This document shows positions 1-8,433 of a stretch of 61,170 nt of DNA, piece after piece (positions within the stretch are counted from its first letter, which is position 1; each line of letters begins with the position of its first letter). The translations under genes and the position numbers were made by a program. Location of the stretch: NCBI GenBank assembly GCA_019873665.1, contig JAIOAV010000012.1, forward strand, positions 1 to 61,170, read 5' to 3'. Under the pieces are notes generated by a model that was given only the letters and a program-made list of their open reading frames with translations, was not told where the DNA came from and ran no database searches. This DNA comes from Chloroflexota bacterium (GTDB lineage Bacteria > Chloroflexota > Anaerolineae > JAAYEA01).

Positions 1-2346
1 AAGGACCTGCGGCCGCAATTGCAGGTTACCTATATCATCGGCGAGTTGCCCACCGCGACACCGACCATCACGCGAACGCCAACGAACTCGGCGACGCCCA
101 CCCTGACCCCGTGGCTCACCCCGACGTCGACCCGCACCGTTACCCCCACGGGAACGCCCGGCACGCCGACCAGGACACCTACTCCCACTGCCACGCCCGG
201 CGATGTCTATATCCGCATCGCCCCGAACTCGCGCAGCGTGCTGCTGGGTGATATCTTTACGATGGACATCATGATTGACGCTAGCACGCCGGTCGACTCG
301 GCGGCGGTGTACTTGAACTATGATCCGACCAGATTGTGGGTAGTGGATGAGTTCGGCAACCCGACGGGCCAGATCATCGCCGGCGCGGCGCTATCCACCG
401 TCTTTCAAAACACCGCCGACAACGGTACTGGCGAGATCACCTTCATTGCTGGCGCGCCGCTGCCGCCTGCGCCGGCCCCCTCTGGCACTTTTCTGGTGGG
501 GACCATCCGCTTCAAGGCATTGGCAGAGGCGCTTGGTGGCACAGGCGTCAATTTTAGCCTGACAACGCCGCGCAAGACCACGACGCTCTATGAGGGCGTC
601 GCCAACCTGAAGGGCGCCACCGATGGCATCGTCTATATCTCGTCGGCGACACGCACACCCACCGTCACTGGCACGCTGCCCACCGCCACGGCGACCGGCA
701 CCGCCACCCGCACCGCGACGTCCACCGCCACATTGGTCCCTGGCGCAACGGCCACTCACACCATGACGCCAGTCGGCCCAACGCCGGGCAATGTGACGGT
801 CTATATCTCGCCATCGCCCAAGAACGTCGTCGTCAACGACATCTTTACCCTCAATATCATGGTGAATGCCCTGACCCAGCCGGTGGATTCGGCCAGCATC
901 TATGTGGACTTTGACCCCTCCTACCTGCGGGTCGTGGATGCCAGCGGCAATCCGGTGGGCAGCATCATTCCCAGTGCCGACTTTGGCGCGGTGTTCGAGA
1001 ACGTCGCGGATAATGCCTTGGGTACCATCAACTATCAGGCGGGCATCCCCACCGGTCTGCCCGCGTGCAACGGGGTCTGCACCATCGCCACCATCCGGTT
1101 CAAGGCGTTAAACCAGACGGCCGGTACGTCGGTGGTCTTTCATACTACGGTGCCGCGCCGCACGCGCCTGATCATGGCAGGCATCGTGCAGAACGCGACG
1201 ACCGTTCCCGGTACAGTGGTCATACAGATCGCGACACCAACAGGAACGGCTACCCAGACGCCGGTGCACACGGCCACGCCGACCGCGACGTCAACGGCCA
1301 CACCTACCGTAACGCGGACGCCTTCGGCGACGCTGACGCCGTCTCACACGCCGACGGGCACCATTACGCCGGGCACGGTTACGCTGCTGCTGGAGCCCGG
1401 CCTCAAGATCGCCATCGTGGGTGAGATCTTTGATCTGGATGTAAGGGTGAACGCCGGAGCGCAGCCGGTGGATAACGTGCAGGTTCACATCAATTTCAAC
1501 GCGGCGTGCCTGCAAGTCGTCTCCGTGTTGCCGGACCTGTCGGCGCTGCCAGATGTGGTGAGCGCGCCCGCATGGGACAACACGTTGGGTCAGGTTAGCT
1601 ATGGCGGAGCCGTGTTGGTCGGGCCGCCCGCCAGCGGCAGCTTCCGCGTGGCCACGATTCGCTTCCTGGCGACCGCGCCGGTGGGCGGCACGGTGATCAG
1701 CTTTGTCTACTACCCGCCGCTGCGCAACACCTCTGTAACCTATCTCGGCGCCAGCGTCCTGGCGGGAAGCACGAATAGCATCGTGCTGGTGATGCCAGGC
1801 GGCGGCGCAGCTACCGCCACGCCTACCAGGACGAATACCCCTACGCCAACGCCGTCACCCACTCCCACGGCGACGCCGACTGTCACGCCCACGCTGCCCA
1901 GCGGGCCCTGGGGCTCGGTGAGCGGCCGCGTCATCCTGGAAGGGCGCACCAATCATGGCGGCGTCCTGGTGAGCGTCGGTGCCAACTCGGCCATCACCGC
2001 TGCGGATGGTACTTTCACTGTGACCGGCGTGCCAGTCGGCATCTACACGGTGCGGGCCGCCAAACAGAGCTATCTCTATGCGGAAAAGACGGGTGTAGTA
2101 GTCGTGAATGGCCTAACGACGCCACTGCCTGACGTCGGGCTCTATGGCGGTGACTGCAACGGCGATGGCATGGTGGATCTCTATGACATGGTCGTCGTGG
2201 GCATGGCATATGAAGCGACTCCCGCCTCCCCGCACTGGAATCCGACAGCGGATATCAACGGCGACAATGTCGTGGACTTGCTCGATCTGGTGATCATTGG
2301 CAACAATTTTGAGAAGGTCGCGCCAACTGCTTGGACCATGTTCTAG
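1..2346 (+). CDS. Cohesin-domain and dockerin secreted protein (5' partial)
   Basis: The frame is open to the first base of the window, so the true start and signal peptide lie outside; an in-frame TTG at 19 is probably not the start. Three cohesin-like beta-sandwich domains of about 140 residues (roughly 65-205, 258-400 and 455-597, counted from base 19) share a GDIFTMDIMI-type strand and a later TIRFKAL-type strand. They are separated by Thr-Pro linkers of the TPTATP type. A carboxypeptidase-regulatory-like fold (about 630-705) follows, then a dockerin type I at the C-terminus with two Ca-binding loops, DCNGDGMVDLYD (from residue 712) and DINGDNVVDLLD. It should act outside the cell in cohesin-dockerin assembly or surface attachment; partners are unknown. 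No cellulase lies nearby. A bidirectional terminator follows. Confidence 0.85.
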   Translation, partial: KDLRPQLQVTYIIGELPTATPTITRTPTNSATPTLTPWLTPTSTRTVTPTGTPGTPTRTPTPTATPGDVYIRIAPNSRSVLLGDIFTMDIMIDASTPVDSAAVYLNYDPTRLWVVDEFGNPTGQIIAGAALSTVFQNTADNGTGEITFIAGAPLPPAPAPSGTFLVGTIRFKALAEALGGTGVNFSLTTPRKTTTLYEGVANLKGATDGIVYISSATRTPTVTGTLPTATATGTATRTATSTATLVPGATATHTMTPVGPTPGNVTVYISPSPKNVVVNDIFTLNIMVNALTQPVDSASIYVDFDPSYLRVVDASGNPVGSIIPSADFGAVFENVADNALGTINYQAGIPTGLPACNGVCTIATIRFKALNQTAGTSVVFHTTVPRRTRLIMAGIVQNATTVPGTVVIQIATPTGTATQTPVHTATPTATSTATPTVTRTPSATLTPSHTPTGTITPGTVTLLLEPGLKIAIVGEIFDLDVRVNAGAQPVDNVQVHINFNAACLQVVSVLPDLSALPDVVSAPAWDNTLGQVSYGGAVLVGPPASGSFRVATIRFLATAPVGGTVISFVYYPPLRNTSVTYLGASVLAGSTNSIVLVMPGGGAATATPTRTNTPTPTPSPTPTATPTVTPTLPSGPWGSVSGRVILEGRTNHGGVLVSVGANSAITAADGTFTVTGVPVGIYTVRAAKQSYLYAEKTGVVVVNGLTTPLPDVGLYGGDCNGDGMVDLYDMVVVGMAYEATPASPHWNPTADINGDNVVDLLDLVIIGNNFEKVAPTAWTMF

Positions 2347-2365
2347 CCAGCAGCGCGAACGCAAC

Positions 2366-2402
2366 AAAAGAGCCGACAGGCGAGATGTCTGTCGGCTCTT
2401 GT
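2366..2402. terminator. Bidirectional intrinsic terminator
   Basis: A perfect 12-bp stem, AAGAGCCGACAG (2368-2379) with CTGTCGGCTCTT (2389-2400), and a 9-base loop. A-rich sequence precedes it and T-rich sequence follows. It lies between the convergent cohesin gene and GNAT gene and can serve both. Confidence 0.85.
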
Positions 2403-2412
2403 TACGTGGGCG

Positions 2413-2946
2413 TTAGCGCCGCCAGGTAGTGCAGAAAAAGAGCGCGATATCCCTGTTGATATAGTAGCGGTCGTTGTAGCCGCAAAAGTGGTAGCCATTC
2501 CGACGATACAGCGAGATAGCCGGATAGTTCTTGGTCTGACATTCCGCCATCAGCGATTGCAGCCCTTGCATATCGGCCCAAGTAAAGGCAGCGCGCAGCA
2601 ACTGCGTGGCGATGCCGCGCCGCCGATGCATCTCATCTACCACGAGATGCCGTATCCACCCCGTTTTGTGCCATTCCGCGGCGACGACATCAATGAACCC
2701 CACCACCTTGCCGTCCGCCTCGGCTACTTTCCAACACCGATCTTCCGTCAGCGGTGCTGCCAGATCCTCTAGTGTGCGCGGATAGGCAACGCGCAGCGGA
2801 CGCGGCAGATGCGATTGCCGGAAAGTAAACACGGTTTCCTCTCCGCGGCTCTGCTCTGCCAGTTGCCACACCTGGTCGGTGATGTATGACGGGTCAATGG
2901 CCAGACAGGCATCAAGATCGTCGTAGTTTGCTTGGCGAATCTGCAT
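2413..2946 (-). CDS. GNAT family N-acetyltransferase
   Basis: 177 residues, a normal single-domain GNAT length. The acetyl-CoA pyrophosphate-binding motif A is visible as RRRGIATQLL at about residues 108-117, after the strand IRHLVVDEMH. The C-terminal part, AISLYRRNGYHFCGY, is the usual GNAT beta5 region. The order of elements resembles streptothricin-acetyltransferase-like and RimI-like enzymes, but the acceptor cannot be read from sequence. It is followed by a terminator shared with the convergent upstream gene, and it lies 46 bases downstream of the DUF58 stop, so it may be the last gene of the moxR-DUF58 transcript. Confidence 0.85.
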   Translation of the reverse strand: MQIRQANYDDLDACLAIDPSYITDQVWQLAEQSRGEETVFTFRQSHLPRPLRVAYPRTLEDLAAPLTEDRCWKVAEADGKVVGFIDVVAAEWHKTGWIRHLVVDEMHRRRGIATQLLRAAFTWADMQGLQSLMAECQTKNYPAISLYRRNGYHFCGYNDRYYINRDIALFFCTTWRR

Positions 2947-2992
2947 CGCTGTCGACCTGCTCCCTCTCGGACTCGATCATGGCCGGCAACGC

Positions 2993-4258
2993 CTAGAACT
3001 CGAGCGCGCGTCGCGTCAGCACTTGGGCGATGGCATCCCCTTCCCGCACATGGTACGACAGGATGCCGTTGGCAGCCAGCGCGCTTTGCACCAAGCGGAC
3101 GTCGCCGGCGCCACCAAAACTCGTCGCATCCAACACCACGCCCACGCCGCGAATCCCGCGCCGATCTAGGTCACGCAATGCGTTTACCCAGCGCACGTCC
3201 GTGGACGGCGTGATGACGATCACAGTGGTATTGCGACCAAAACGCGTCCCCTCGGAAGCCAACGTCTCCGCGATAGGGATGTCGCCCTGGGCGCGCAACA
3301 CCGCCAGCGTCTCCAGAATCTTGTTGAGTTGCCGCTCACCCCGGTCGGATTGTAGCAGCTCGCGGCGCTGGCCATAGGCCAGCAGCCCGACGGCGCGGTT
3401 GCGCGCCAGGAAATGCTTGGCGATGGAGGCGGCAATCAGCACGCCATATTCCTCAGTGCTCGGCTCTAGCGTGAACTGGTAGCGCTCGTCCCAGAACGGG
3501 ACTGCACCCTCTGGCTGTGGAGCCTCGACGCGCAAATGCGCCTGCACGCTGGCTTCCATATCGAGGAAAATCCATACATCCGCCGTGGGATCCAGCTCGA
3601 ACTCTTTGACGATCAGCCGGCCTGTGCGCGCCGTGGAGCGCCAGTGAATGCGGTTAAAGCTGTCGCCGGGGAAATAATCGCGCACGCTGGAGACATTCGT
3701 CGTGACATAATGAGTCCGCTGGTGTCTCGCGCCACCTCCTGGCAGCTCGCCCAGCGGTAAGGCAAAGTAAGGCAGGTCCACCGTCGCCGGATACACGACC
3801 AGATTCTGGGTCTGCGAGATATGCCGGGTACGCTGAAAGAAACCAAAGGGGTCGCCGGTGATGAGCGTCATTGGGCCAAGGGCAAAGCGCCCGCGCTTGC
3901 GGCAGATAGTGCGCACCGTCCAGGTGCGCTGTCTCTGGCTACCAAGGTTGGAAACCACAAAGCTGGCACGATGGTTCGGCAGATCAGAGTGATCACGCAC
4001 ATCCACCCAGAGCTTGGGGAGGGGACTGCTGTTCCGGATCACCAGCCGCTCCTCCGCCAGGCGGCCCACCTGCGTGCGAGAGGCGCGCACGACGCGTTCG
4101 GCACTGACACCCCAGATATTACCCCATGACCAGAGAAAGGCGAGCACAAAGATCGCCAGAAGCAAGTACAGAAGGATAAAGAAGACTCGGTTGCCCGTGG
4201 CCAGCGCCTCGACAAGGACGATGATAAACAGCAGCAGATAGATCCAGTTCCTTCTCAT
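2993..4258 (-). CDS. DUF58 domain-containing membrane protein
   Basis: 421 residues. Two hydrophobic segments at about 5-22 and 25-45 anchor the protein. The family signature DYFPGDSFNRIHWRSTAR is followed by a von Willebrand A-like region starting at IFLDME. DUF58 proteins are encoded next to MoxR AAA ATPases and are thought to act with them as membrane-linked chaperone or assembly partners, though the mechanism is unsettled. Here it follows moxR with an 11-base gap on the same strand. A second, separate MoxR/DUF58 pair lies at 12730-14980. Confidence 0.88.
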   Translation of the reverse strand: MRRNWIYLLLFIIVLVEALATGNRVFFILLYLLLAIFVLAFLWSWGNIWGVSAERVVRASRTQVGRLAEERLVIRNSSPLPKLWVDVRDHSDLPNHRASFVVSNLGSQRQRTWTVRTICRKRGRFALGPMTLITGDPFGFFQRTRHISQTQNLVVYPATVDLPYFALPLGELPGGGARHQRTHYVTTNVSSVRDYFPGDSFNRIHWRSTARTGRLIVKEFELDPTADVWIFLDMEASVQAHLRVEAPQPEGAVPFWDERYQFTLEPSTEEYGVLIAASIAKHFLARNRAVGLLAYGQRRELLQSDRGERQLNKILETLAVLRAQGDIPIAETLASEGTRFGRNTTVIVITPSTDVRWVNALRDLDRRGIRGVGVVLDATSFGGAGDVRLVQSALAANGILSYHVREGDAIAQVLTRRALEF

Positions 4259-4269
4259 CAGGATCCTTT

Positions 4270-5223
4270 TCAGGCCGCCCGAACGCGGCTGCCGGGGACC
4301 GGCACCGACTGCAACACCTCTTGGACTACGGAGCGCGAGTCCACATTGCGGATGCGCGCCGAAGGGCTGACGATAATGCGGTGCGCCAATACCACTTGCG
4401 CCAGCGCCTTGATGTCGTCGGGGATGACGTACTCGCGGTTGCGCATCGCTGCCAGCGCCTGGCTCGTGCGATAAAGACCCAGTGAACCGCGTGGGCTTGC
4501 ACCCAGATAGACGTCCGGATGATTGCGCGTGGCATTCACCAGGGCGATGATGTACTCTTTCATCGAGTTGTCCACATAGACGTTCTTGATCTCTTCCTGC
4601 GCCGCCAAAAGCTCTGCTACGGTAACCACCTGGGTGATCTTTTCAATGGGGTGTGTATGTTGCTGCGAATCCAGAATGCGCATCTCGTCCTGTGGCAGCG
4701 GGTGACCCAAGCTGATACGCAACAAGAAGCGATCAAGCTGCGCTTCCGGCAGCGGAAAGGTGCCCTCGTATTCGATGGGGTTCTGCGTCGCCATCACCAT
4801 GAATGGCTTGGGCATCTGATAGGTCACGCCATCCACCGTCACCTGACGTTCCTCCATCGCCTCCAGCAGCGCCGACTGCGTCTTGGGCGTGGCCCGGTTG
4901 ATCTCGTCGGTGAGCAGTATTTGCGTCAAGACGGGGCCAGGACGGAACTGGAACTCCTGTGTTTTCTGGTTATAGACGGAAACGCCAGTAACATCGCTGG
5001 GCAGCAGGTCTGGCGTGAACTGGATGCGCCTGAAGGTGCAGCCGATGGATTTGGCGGTGGCGCGGGCGAGCATCGTCTTGCCCACACCGGGCACGTCTTC
5101 GATCAACACGTGGCCCTGGCAGATCAGCGCCAGCAACGTCAGCTCTACCGCATCGTGCTTGCCGATGATAACCTTTTCGACGTTGCCAATCACCCGCTCG
5201 GCGATCAACTGGATATTGCTCAT
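4270..5223 (-). CDS. MoxR-family AAA+ ATPase
   Basis: 317 residues from the ATG at 5223, preferred over an in-frame ATG at 5259 because GAGGAGAGA sits just upstream of it. Walker [12 protein letters not shown], Walker B LLTDEINR, and the sensor [20 protein letters not shown] typical of MoxR are present. The C-terminal lid carries the [10 protein letters not shown] motif. MoxR ATPases are cytoplasmic AAA+ chaperones acting on partners with vWA or DUF58 domains; the partner is the next gene. It is probably first in the transcript. Confidence 0.92.
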   Translation of the reverse strand: MSNIQLIAERVIGNVEKVIIGKHDAVELTLLALICQGHVLIEDVPGVGKTMLARATAKSIGCTFRRIQFTPDLLPSDVTGVSVYNQKTQEFQFRPGPVLTQILLTDEINRATPKTQSALLEAMEERQVTVDGVTYQMPKPFMVMATQNPIEYEGTFPLPEAQLDRFLLRISLGHPLPQDEMRILDSQQHTHPIEKITQVVTVAELLAAQEEIKNVYVDNSMKEYIIALVNATRNHPDVYLGASPRGSLGLYRTSQALAAMRNREYVIPDDIKALAQVVLAHRIIVSPSARIRNVDSRSVVQEVLQSVPVPGSRVRAA

Positions 5224-5380
5224 AAGTCTCTCCTCTTGCGTTGACATCCTGTGCCCCACACGTCATCTGCCCAAGACCTTCACGCCAAGCGGCGGCACAT
5301 TGCGATAGTGGATAGGCCTCAAGCAGGCCCAGTTTACCCTAAATATGCGAAAAATGCAAAACATTCCGCACACACGCGAT

Positions 5381-5420
5381 AAAAAAGCGTGCCAGGCGTG
5401 AAAATCGCCTGGCACGCTTT
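5381..5420 (-). terminator. Intrinsic terminator of the PA14 gene
   Basis: Read on the minus strand, a 15-bp perfect stem (AAAGCGTGCCAGGCG paired with CGCCTGGCACGCTTT, arms 5384-5398 and 5406-5420) ends in a run of T (plus-strand A run 5381-5386). It lies directly after the stop of the PA14 protein gene. Confidence 0.9.
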
Positions 5421-5430
5421 GCGCAGCTGC

Positions 5431-6765
5431 CTACCGTGGTACAAAGCGCACCGCATCGAAGGCCAGCACCCGCGACAGATACGGCTCGTAGGTGATGTCG
5501 TTTAGCGAGACGTAATCCTCGCGCGTGCCACGGAAGCGATAGGTGCCGAGCGAGACCCATGTCCCGGAGTTGGCTGCCTGGTCCACGATCCGCGACGTAA
5601 AGCCGTCCTGATGCGAGACCCAGTAGCGCGCTCTGGCCGTAAGCGAGTAGCCCACAGGCACCCAGGGAACTCCTGCCGAAATGGTCGTGAGCGGGACGAA
5701 CACGTACACCTCATACCGGCCCGGCGCTAGATCCGGATACCAGCGTGCCCAGTTGTAGTTCGCCCGCCACTGGTCGTTGTTGCGTGTCCAGTGGAGCGAG
5801 CCAACATACCCACCCATGGCGACGCGCCAGCTGGTGACCGCACCGCCCTTGACAAAGCCAGCGCTGCTGTCATCCACGATCACCTCTCTGGGACCGGGTT
5901 GGTCCGCGCCGACCGGAGACCAGATCAGGGCAGCCACGGCGACGCCCATGTTCTCATAGTACTCCATCTTGACGGGGATCTGCCCCGCGGGCAGGTAGAT
6001 GATCCCGTAATGGTCGCGACGCGCGCTATCCTCCCAAGCATCAATGAGCAGGTGGTTGTTCACCCAGACACGAACCCCATCATCCGTTGTGGCCGTGAAC
6101 CGATATAGCGCACCGGCCGGGATGGTGATCGAACGGGTCCAGCGCACCGAGAAGAGATCGCTATTCACCACGCCGGGCGCGGGCGAGCCACTGGCCCAGT
6201 CAAAGTTGATGATCACGTCGTCGCGCACCAAGGCCGGCGCGCCACTGAGGCTGACGTTGTTATAGTACTCGCCACGCCAGTTACGGATGGCCGGTTCGAC
6301 CGGCGCCCAGGAGAACTGCGCCACAGCAACGCCGCCGTTCTCATAGTATTCGACGAGCAGTAGGTGATGTCCCTCGCTGAGATATCGGTCAGCGGTGGCC
6401 GTCAACGCCGCATGGTCATGCCACATGTTGATAATCAGCTCACCATCCAGCCAGACGCGCATACCATCATCCGCTGTGGCAGTAAAGCGATAGTTGCCGG
6501 GCGTGACCTGTATGTAACGCGACCACCGCGCCGAGAACTGATCGGCGCTGACGGCGGGATGGGGGCTGCCAGACTGCCAGTCATAGTTGATGGCGGCCTC
6601 GCTTTGCTGCAACACGGGCGCTCCGGAAAAGTACATGTTGTTCCAGTACGCTGCGACCCAATGTGGATCGCTGTGCTTGGGCGTGATCAGGACGCCCTCC
6701 TGCGCCAGCGCCGGGCTGGCAACCAGCAGAAGCATTATCAGGGCAAGCGCTAGTCTCTTGAACAT
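5431..6765 (-). CDS. Secreted protein with two PA14-like domains and a golvesin-like C-terminal domain
   Basis: 444 residues from ATG 6765, chosen because AAGGAG lies 7 bases upstream and a signal peptide follows at once (MFKRLALALIMLLLVASPALA). Two homologous domains (about 25-145 and 150-285) each contain PA14 hallmarks: WRGEYYNN-type starts, FTATADDGMRVWLDG/FTATTDDGVRVWVNN, and VEYYENGG/MEYYENMG. PA14 domains bind carbohydrates in many secreted proteins. The last 150 residues match the golvesin/xanthan-lyase C-terminal-like type (VDDSSAGF start, YEVYVFVP, LNDITYEP, FDAVRFVPR). The protein is probably extracellular and glycan-binding; there is no catalytic module. Confidence 0.8.
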   Translation of the reverse strand: MFKRLALALIMLLLVASPALAQEGVLITPKHSDPHWVAAYWNNMYFSGAPVLQQSEAAINYDWQSGSPHPAVSADQFSARWSRYIQVTPGNYRFTATADDGMRVWLDGELIINMWHDHAALTATADRYLSEGHHLLLVEYYENGGVAVAQFSWAPVEPAIRNWRGEYYNNVSLSGAPALVRDDVIINFDWASGSPAPGVVNSDLFSVRWTRSITIPAGALYRFTATTDDGVRVWVNNHLLIDAWEDSARRDHYGIIYLPAGQIPVKMEYYENMGVAVAALIWSPVGADQPGPREVIVDDSSAGFVKGGAVTSWRVAMGGYVGSLHWTRNNDQWRANYNWARWYPDLAPGRYEVYVFVPLTTISAGVPWVPVGYSLTARARYWVSHQDGFTSRIVDQAANSGTWVSLGTYRFRGTREDYVSLNDITYEPYLSRVLAFDAVRFVPR

Positions 6766-6911
6766 GGCATTTCTCCTTATCCTTCCACTGTTGCAGTCAC
6801 CACAATACTGGATAACCGCCCTGCTTGGTGGCTGCATCACTCCCCATTCTTCTCCGGCGGGTCTGCCGCCGAGATCAGCCTTTGCACATCAACGCGCGTC
6901 CCCGCGCGGTG

Positions 6912-7559
6912 CTAGTCCAGCTCCAACGGCGCGTGGGGGTCTGTGGCCAAAACGACGCGATCGCCGCTGCCATGATAGACGTATCTACGCTCCGCCACCG
7001 ACAGAGTGATAACATAGCCAGGGGTGATGACTTGCGCGTACACTTTGCCTGGCTCTGGGACACCCAGGCTGGTGTCGCTGAACTCGGTGGCGCTAACGCC
7101 CACCACCCCGATACGGTCCGCTGCCACGCCGAGCCGCAGCGACAGGTCGGCTCTGGCTAGCGAGCTTAACGCTGCCTTCTCGTCGGCAGGCTGCTCTTGC
7201 GCCTCCGACACGGCCACGACGTAATTCTTGCTCCCATGATACAGGTATTCGCGCCCATCCGCTATGAGCTTGATCACATAGCCGGGCGTGATCACCGTCA
7301 GGTATGATTTGCCCGGCTCGGGCACACCGAGGCTGCTATCCGGGAACTCGGTGGGGCTGACCTCCACCGCCCTGACTTGATCCACCGTCACGCCGAGCCG
7401 TCTGGCCAGGTCGGCCTGCGCGAGGCGCGTCAGTGTCTCGATCTCGCCCTCCTGGGGGGTGGGCGACACGCCTTTGCGATCCGGCGCTGCCGCGCAGCTG
7501 GAAAGCAACAGGGTGGTGATTATGATAACTATGGCCAGGATTGCTCTTTTGTTGGTCAA
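6912..7559 (-). CDS. Lipoprotein with two copies of an uncharacterised SLGVPEPG module
   Basis: 215 residues from TTG 7559, which has GAGGAGG five bases upstream; the first in-frame ATG is 7592. An N-terminal hydrophobic stretch ends in the lipobox LLSSC, so it should be a lipid-anchored surface protein. The mature part is two tandem modules of about 70 residues with the pattern RLGV..D...V.VS.TEF.D.SLGVPEPGK.Y..VITPGYVI.L....R.Y.YHGS. I do not recognise a characterised function. The next gene on this strand (7624-8229) is upstream and carries two more copies, so this is a local duplication. It is probably cotranscribed with that gene (64-base gap). Confidence 0.75.
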   Translation of the reverse strand: MTNKRAILAIVIIITTLLLSSCAAAPDRKGVSPTPQEGEIETLTRLAQADLARRLGVTVDQVRAVEVSPTEFPDSSLGVPEPGKSYLTVITPGYVIKLIADGREYLYHGSKNYVVAVSEAQEQPADEKAALSSLARADLSLRLGVAADRIGVVGVSATEFSDTSLGVPEPGKVYAQVITPGYVITLSVAERRYVYHGSGDRVVLATDPHAPLELD

Positions 7560-7623
7560 TTCCGCCTCCTCATCGCCGCCTTTGCGGCGCACCTATTATT
7601 GTATCATTGTATCGCGGCGCCGC

Positions 7624-8229
7624 CTATCGGGCCGCATCCTGTGGCACAGCGACCACATAACGACCGCTGCCGTGATAGGTATATACCTGCGCGTCCACTG
7701 CTAGCTGGATAATATATCCTGACGTGATCACCGGCGCGTACATCACGCCCTCTCGCGGCATGCCGAGGCTGGCATCGCGAAACTCAGTCGCGGCGACGCT
7801 GACTACGGCAATCTCTTGAGCAGGCATCGTCAGTCGCGCGGCCAAATCCGCGATCGCCAGCTCCACCGGCGGCGCACCATCCCCGCCTGGCTCGCTCACG
7901 CAGATGACACGGTCGCCGCTAGCGTGATAGGTGTAGCGCGCACTATCCACTCGAAGCTGGATCTCATACCCCGGGGTCAGCGCGGGCGCGTCCACCAGAC
8001 CCGGCTCCGGCTGATTCAGATTGGCATTGGCAAAGGCACACGACTGCACCGCATCTACCATCACCTGGTCCAGGCTCACGCCCAGCCGTTGCGCTAGATC
8101 GGATGTCGCCAGCGCAATCAGCGGGAACGCCTCGGCCTCTTGACGTCCCGCGGCACGGGAAAAGGTGGCGCCCCCGATCAGCGCCAACAGCAGGACCATC
8201 ATGCCGATCCGCAGATGTGCCTTGCTCAT
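7624..8229 (-). CDS. Secreted paralogue with two SLGVPEPG-type modules
   Basis: 201 residues. AGGAGGGG lies upstream of ATG 8229. A signal peptide (MSKAHLRIGMMVLLLALIGGATFSRA) precedes two modules of the type found in the downstream lipoprotein. The second is close to consensus (VAATEFRDASLGM, VITSGYIIQL, YTYHGSG). The first has drifted: TEF.D.SLG is replaced by CAFANANLNQPEPG, but TPGYEIQL and YTYHASGD remain. There is no lipobox cysteine. The function is unknown. A perfect inverted repeat at 8282-8300 lies upstream, between it and the divergent gene. Confidence 0.7.
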   Translation of the reverse strand: MSKAHLRIGMMVLLLALIGGATFSRAAGRQEAEAFPLIALATSDLAQRLGVSLDQVMVDAVQSCAFANANLNQPEPGLVDAPALTPGYEIQLRVDSARYTYHASGDRVICVSEPGGDGAPPVELAIADLAARLTMPAQEIAVVSVAATEFRDASLGMPREGVMYAPVITSGYIIQLAVDAQVYTYHGSGRYVVAVPQDAAR

Positions 8230-8281
8230 CAGATGCCCCTCCTGGTCTCTTCTTGCTTATATAGACGATTTCGTAAGCGCG

Positions 8282-8300
8282 GACGTTCCGCCGGAACGTC
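8282..8300. promoter_or_regulatory. Inverted repeat, possible operator in a divergent intergenic region
   Basis: GACGTTCCG and CGGAACGTC form perfect 9-base arms around one central base. It sits between the divergent genes ending their upstream regions at 8229 (minus) and about 8368 (plus). This placement suits a dimeric repressor or activator site, but no regulator gene is adjacent. Confidence 0.4.
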
Positions 8301-8332
8301 AATCTTTTGCTGTAAAATCTCTACACCTTTTG

Positions 8333-8361
8333 TTGTGTTCCACGGCAGTATCGTGTATAAT
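8333..8361 (+). promoter_or_regulatory. Sigma-70-type promoter
   Basis: TTGTGT (8333-8338), a 17-base spacer and a consensus TATAAT (8356-8361). The start of transcription would be near 8368. That is almost on the ATG at 8371 and argues for the downstream GTG 8434 as the translation start of the next gene. Confidence 0.6.
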
Positions 8362-8433
8362 AGAAGATAGATGAATGGCCATTGCCAGCGAAAGGCGGCT
8401 CGCCAGGCCATCAGACTCGTCAATGGGGGCACT

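Noticed and set aside
391..759. Minus-strand and out-of-frame ORFs within the Thr-Pro linker genes
   Set aside because: Their Arg- and Gly-rich composition is the mirror of GC-rich Thr-Pro coding repeats in the real frame.
1..2346. Cellulosome scaffoldin
   Set aside because: There is no cellulose-binding module, no enzyme with a dockerin nearby, and the carrier domain layout is that of general surface proteins.
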